DNA of 37,764 nucleotides from a virus. This document shows, in pieces, positions 37,164 through 37,764 of this stretch; the first letter of the stretch is position 1; the number at the start of each line of letters is the position of its first letter. Location of the stretch: positions 1 through 37,764 of the IMG/VR virus record IMGVR_UViG_3300037153_000309; one strand, given 5' to 3'. A model generated the notes under the pieces. The model did no database searches, was not told where the DNA came from, and saw nothing but the letters and a program-made list of their open reading frames with translations. The position numbers and the translations under genes are program-made.

Positions 37164-37275
37164 GGGCGTCGCGATCACGGGCGTGGAGGCTGGCTAGACC
37201 GCGCCGGTAGTGATGCGCTCACCGGGTCGATCGCGCGGATCTGTCACCGGGTGTCGGGAAGGAGGCGAACTGTTG
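37164..37275 (+). other. HNH-terS intergenic region, possible cos region
   Basis: No ORF is credible here. It contains the start of the terminal near-repeat (37210), GATC/CGATCG-rich sequence (about 37225-37240) and the AAGGAGG ribosome-binding site of terS. In HNH-terS phages the cos site is often in this interval; I cannot define it from sequence alone. Confidence 0.35.
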
Positions 37276-37737
37276 ATGGCCAACCTGGGCCGGCCACCGA
37301 GACCTGCGCGGCTGCGTCTGCTCAAGGGCGCCCCGCCGGGCAAGGTGAACCTGAACGAGCCGGTGCCGAGGAGCGGCAGGGTTGTGCCGCCGGACGGCCT
37401 GGGCGAGGAGGCGCGGACCATCTGGGACTACACGCTGGCCGAGCTGGAGTTCATGCGGTCCTCCGTGCCGACCGACCGGGACGCGCTGGTCGCCTACTGC
37501 GAGGCCGTGGTGAACCACCGCAGGGCCACCGCGCAGCTGGTGGACGCGCCGCTGCTGATCCGTGGTCACCGCGGGGTGCAGGTCCGCAATCCGCTGCTGG
37601 CGGTGCAGCGCGACGCCGCGCACCTGATCCGCCAGTTCGCGCAGGAGTTCGGGCTGACCCCGTCGGCGCGGGCCCGGATCGACGTGGACGGTCCGCGCCG
37701 CGAGGAGGACAACCCGTTCAGTCAGGGCGCCGTCTGA
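37276..37737 (+). CDS. terS: Terminase small subunit, second allele
   Basis: This 153-aa protein starts at ATG 37276, equivalent to 66 in the left copy. A longer frame from 37210 opens only because of a one-base insertion in the leader and is not real. It differs from the left copy at seven positions (N to K, G to S, L to V, D to G, A to S, S to T, Y to F), mostly conservative, so both alleles look functional. It is followed by the terL start with the same one-base gap. Confidence 0.9.
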   Translation: MANLGRPPRPARLRLLKGAPPGKVNLNEPVPRSGRVVPPDGLGEEARTIWDYTLAELEFMRSSVPTDRDALVAYCEAVVNHRRATAQLVDAPLLIRGHRGVQVRNPLLAVQRDAAHLIRQFAQEFGLTPSARARIDVDGPRREEDNPFSQGAV

Positions 37738-37738
37738 G

Positions 37739-37764
37739 ATGGGCGTCGAGCTGCCCGACGCGGC
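37739..37764 (+). CDS. terL: Terminase large subunit, second copy, cut by the window end
   Basis: The first eight codons (MGVELPDA) are identical to the start of the 529-2244 gene. The rest lies outside the window. Its presence shows that the sequence continues into another packaging module or wraps around. Confidence 0.85.

Larger units (their letters stand above)
37210..37764. repeat. Right copy of the near-identical terminal repeat
   Basis: This is the homologue of bases 1-554 at about 96.5% identity, ending at the exact base where the left copy ends at 554. Seven of 153 terS residues differ between copies. See the finding on the window ends. Confidence 0.95.

Overview
The window reads as one unit length (about 37.2 kb) of a temperate, tailed, siphovirus-type phage of a high-G+C actinobacterium. 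Support for the host: strong G/C bias at third codon positions, many GTG starts, GTGA/ATGA gene overlaps, an actinobacterial-type LexA box (CGAAC-N4-GTTCG), and an attachment site made of the 3' half of a tRNA gene. The first 554 bases recur at 37210-37764 with 19 substitutions and one indel, so the window runs from one small-terminase gene to a second, different allele of it. It is either a circular or concatemeric phage genome assembled across strain variants, or the junction of two related tandem prophages.

Layout. 0-8.7 kb: packaging and head genes (terS, terL, portal-MuF fusion, prohead protease, HK97-type capsid, head-tail connectors, tail terminator). 8.7-18.4 kb: tail genes (major tail protein, two tail chaperone frames joined by a canonical G_GGA_AAC -1 slippery site, tape measure, tail tip and a 923-aa fibre-like protein with a C-terminal collar domain). 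18.4-20.0 kb: small proteins, cysteine-peptidase endolysin and two membrane proteins (holin candidates).

20.0-25.1 kb is an accessory 'moron' block. It holds a LexA-box-controlled Panacea (SocA-like) antitoxin with an unrecognised partner, a DNA methyltransferase fused to an Mrr-like nuclease domain, a ribbon-helix-helix regulator with palindromic operators, a small Cys-rich protein, and leftward genes for two conserved hypotheticals, a secreted lamin-tail-domain protein and a lipoprotein. 25.15-25.35 kb is attP, with a tRNA 3' half flanked by a 13-bp inverted repeat, followed by a tyrosine integrase.

26.3-27.2 kb is the lysogeny switch: a leftward XRE-type repressor, a divergent early promoter and a rightward HTH protein. 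27.2-34.7 kb is the early operon: a Cas4/RecB-like exonuclease with a RecT-like annealing protein, a DUF3846-like protein, a J-domain-like protein, RusA resolvase, a replication-initiator-like winged helix, and directly after it a duplicated 35-bp repeat with GTCACGCGTGAC palindromes and an A+T-richer stretch, a candidate replication origin. 34.7-35.8 kb is a leftward four-gene operon (toxin-like protein, HTH, CopG-like antitoxin, second HTH) whose promoter lies inside two TGCAAC-N4-GTTGCA operators. 35.9-37.2 kb holds a late-type regulator and an HNH endonuclease, leading into the second terS.

All names come from reading protein motifs and gene order; no database search was run.
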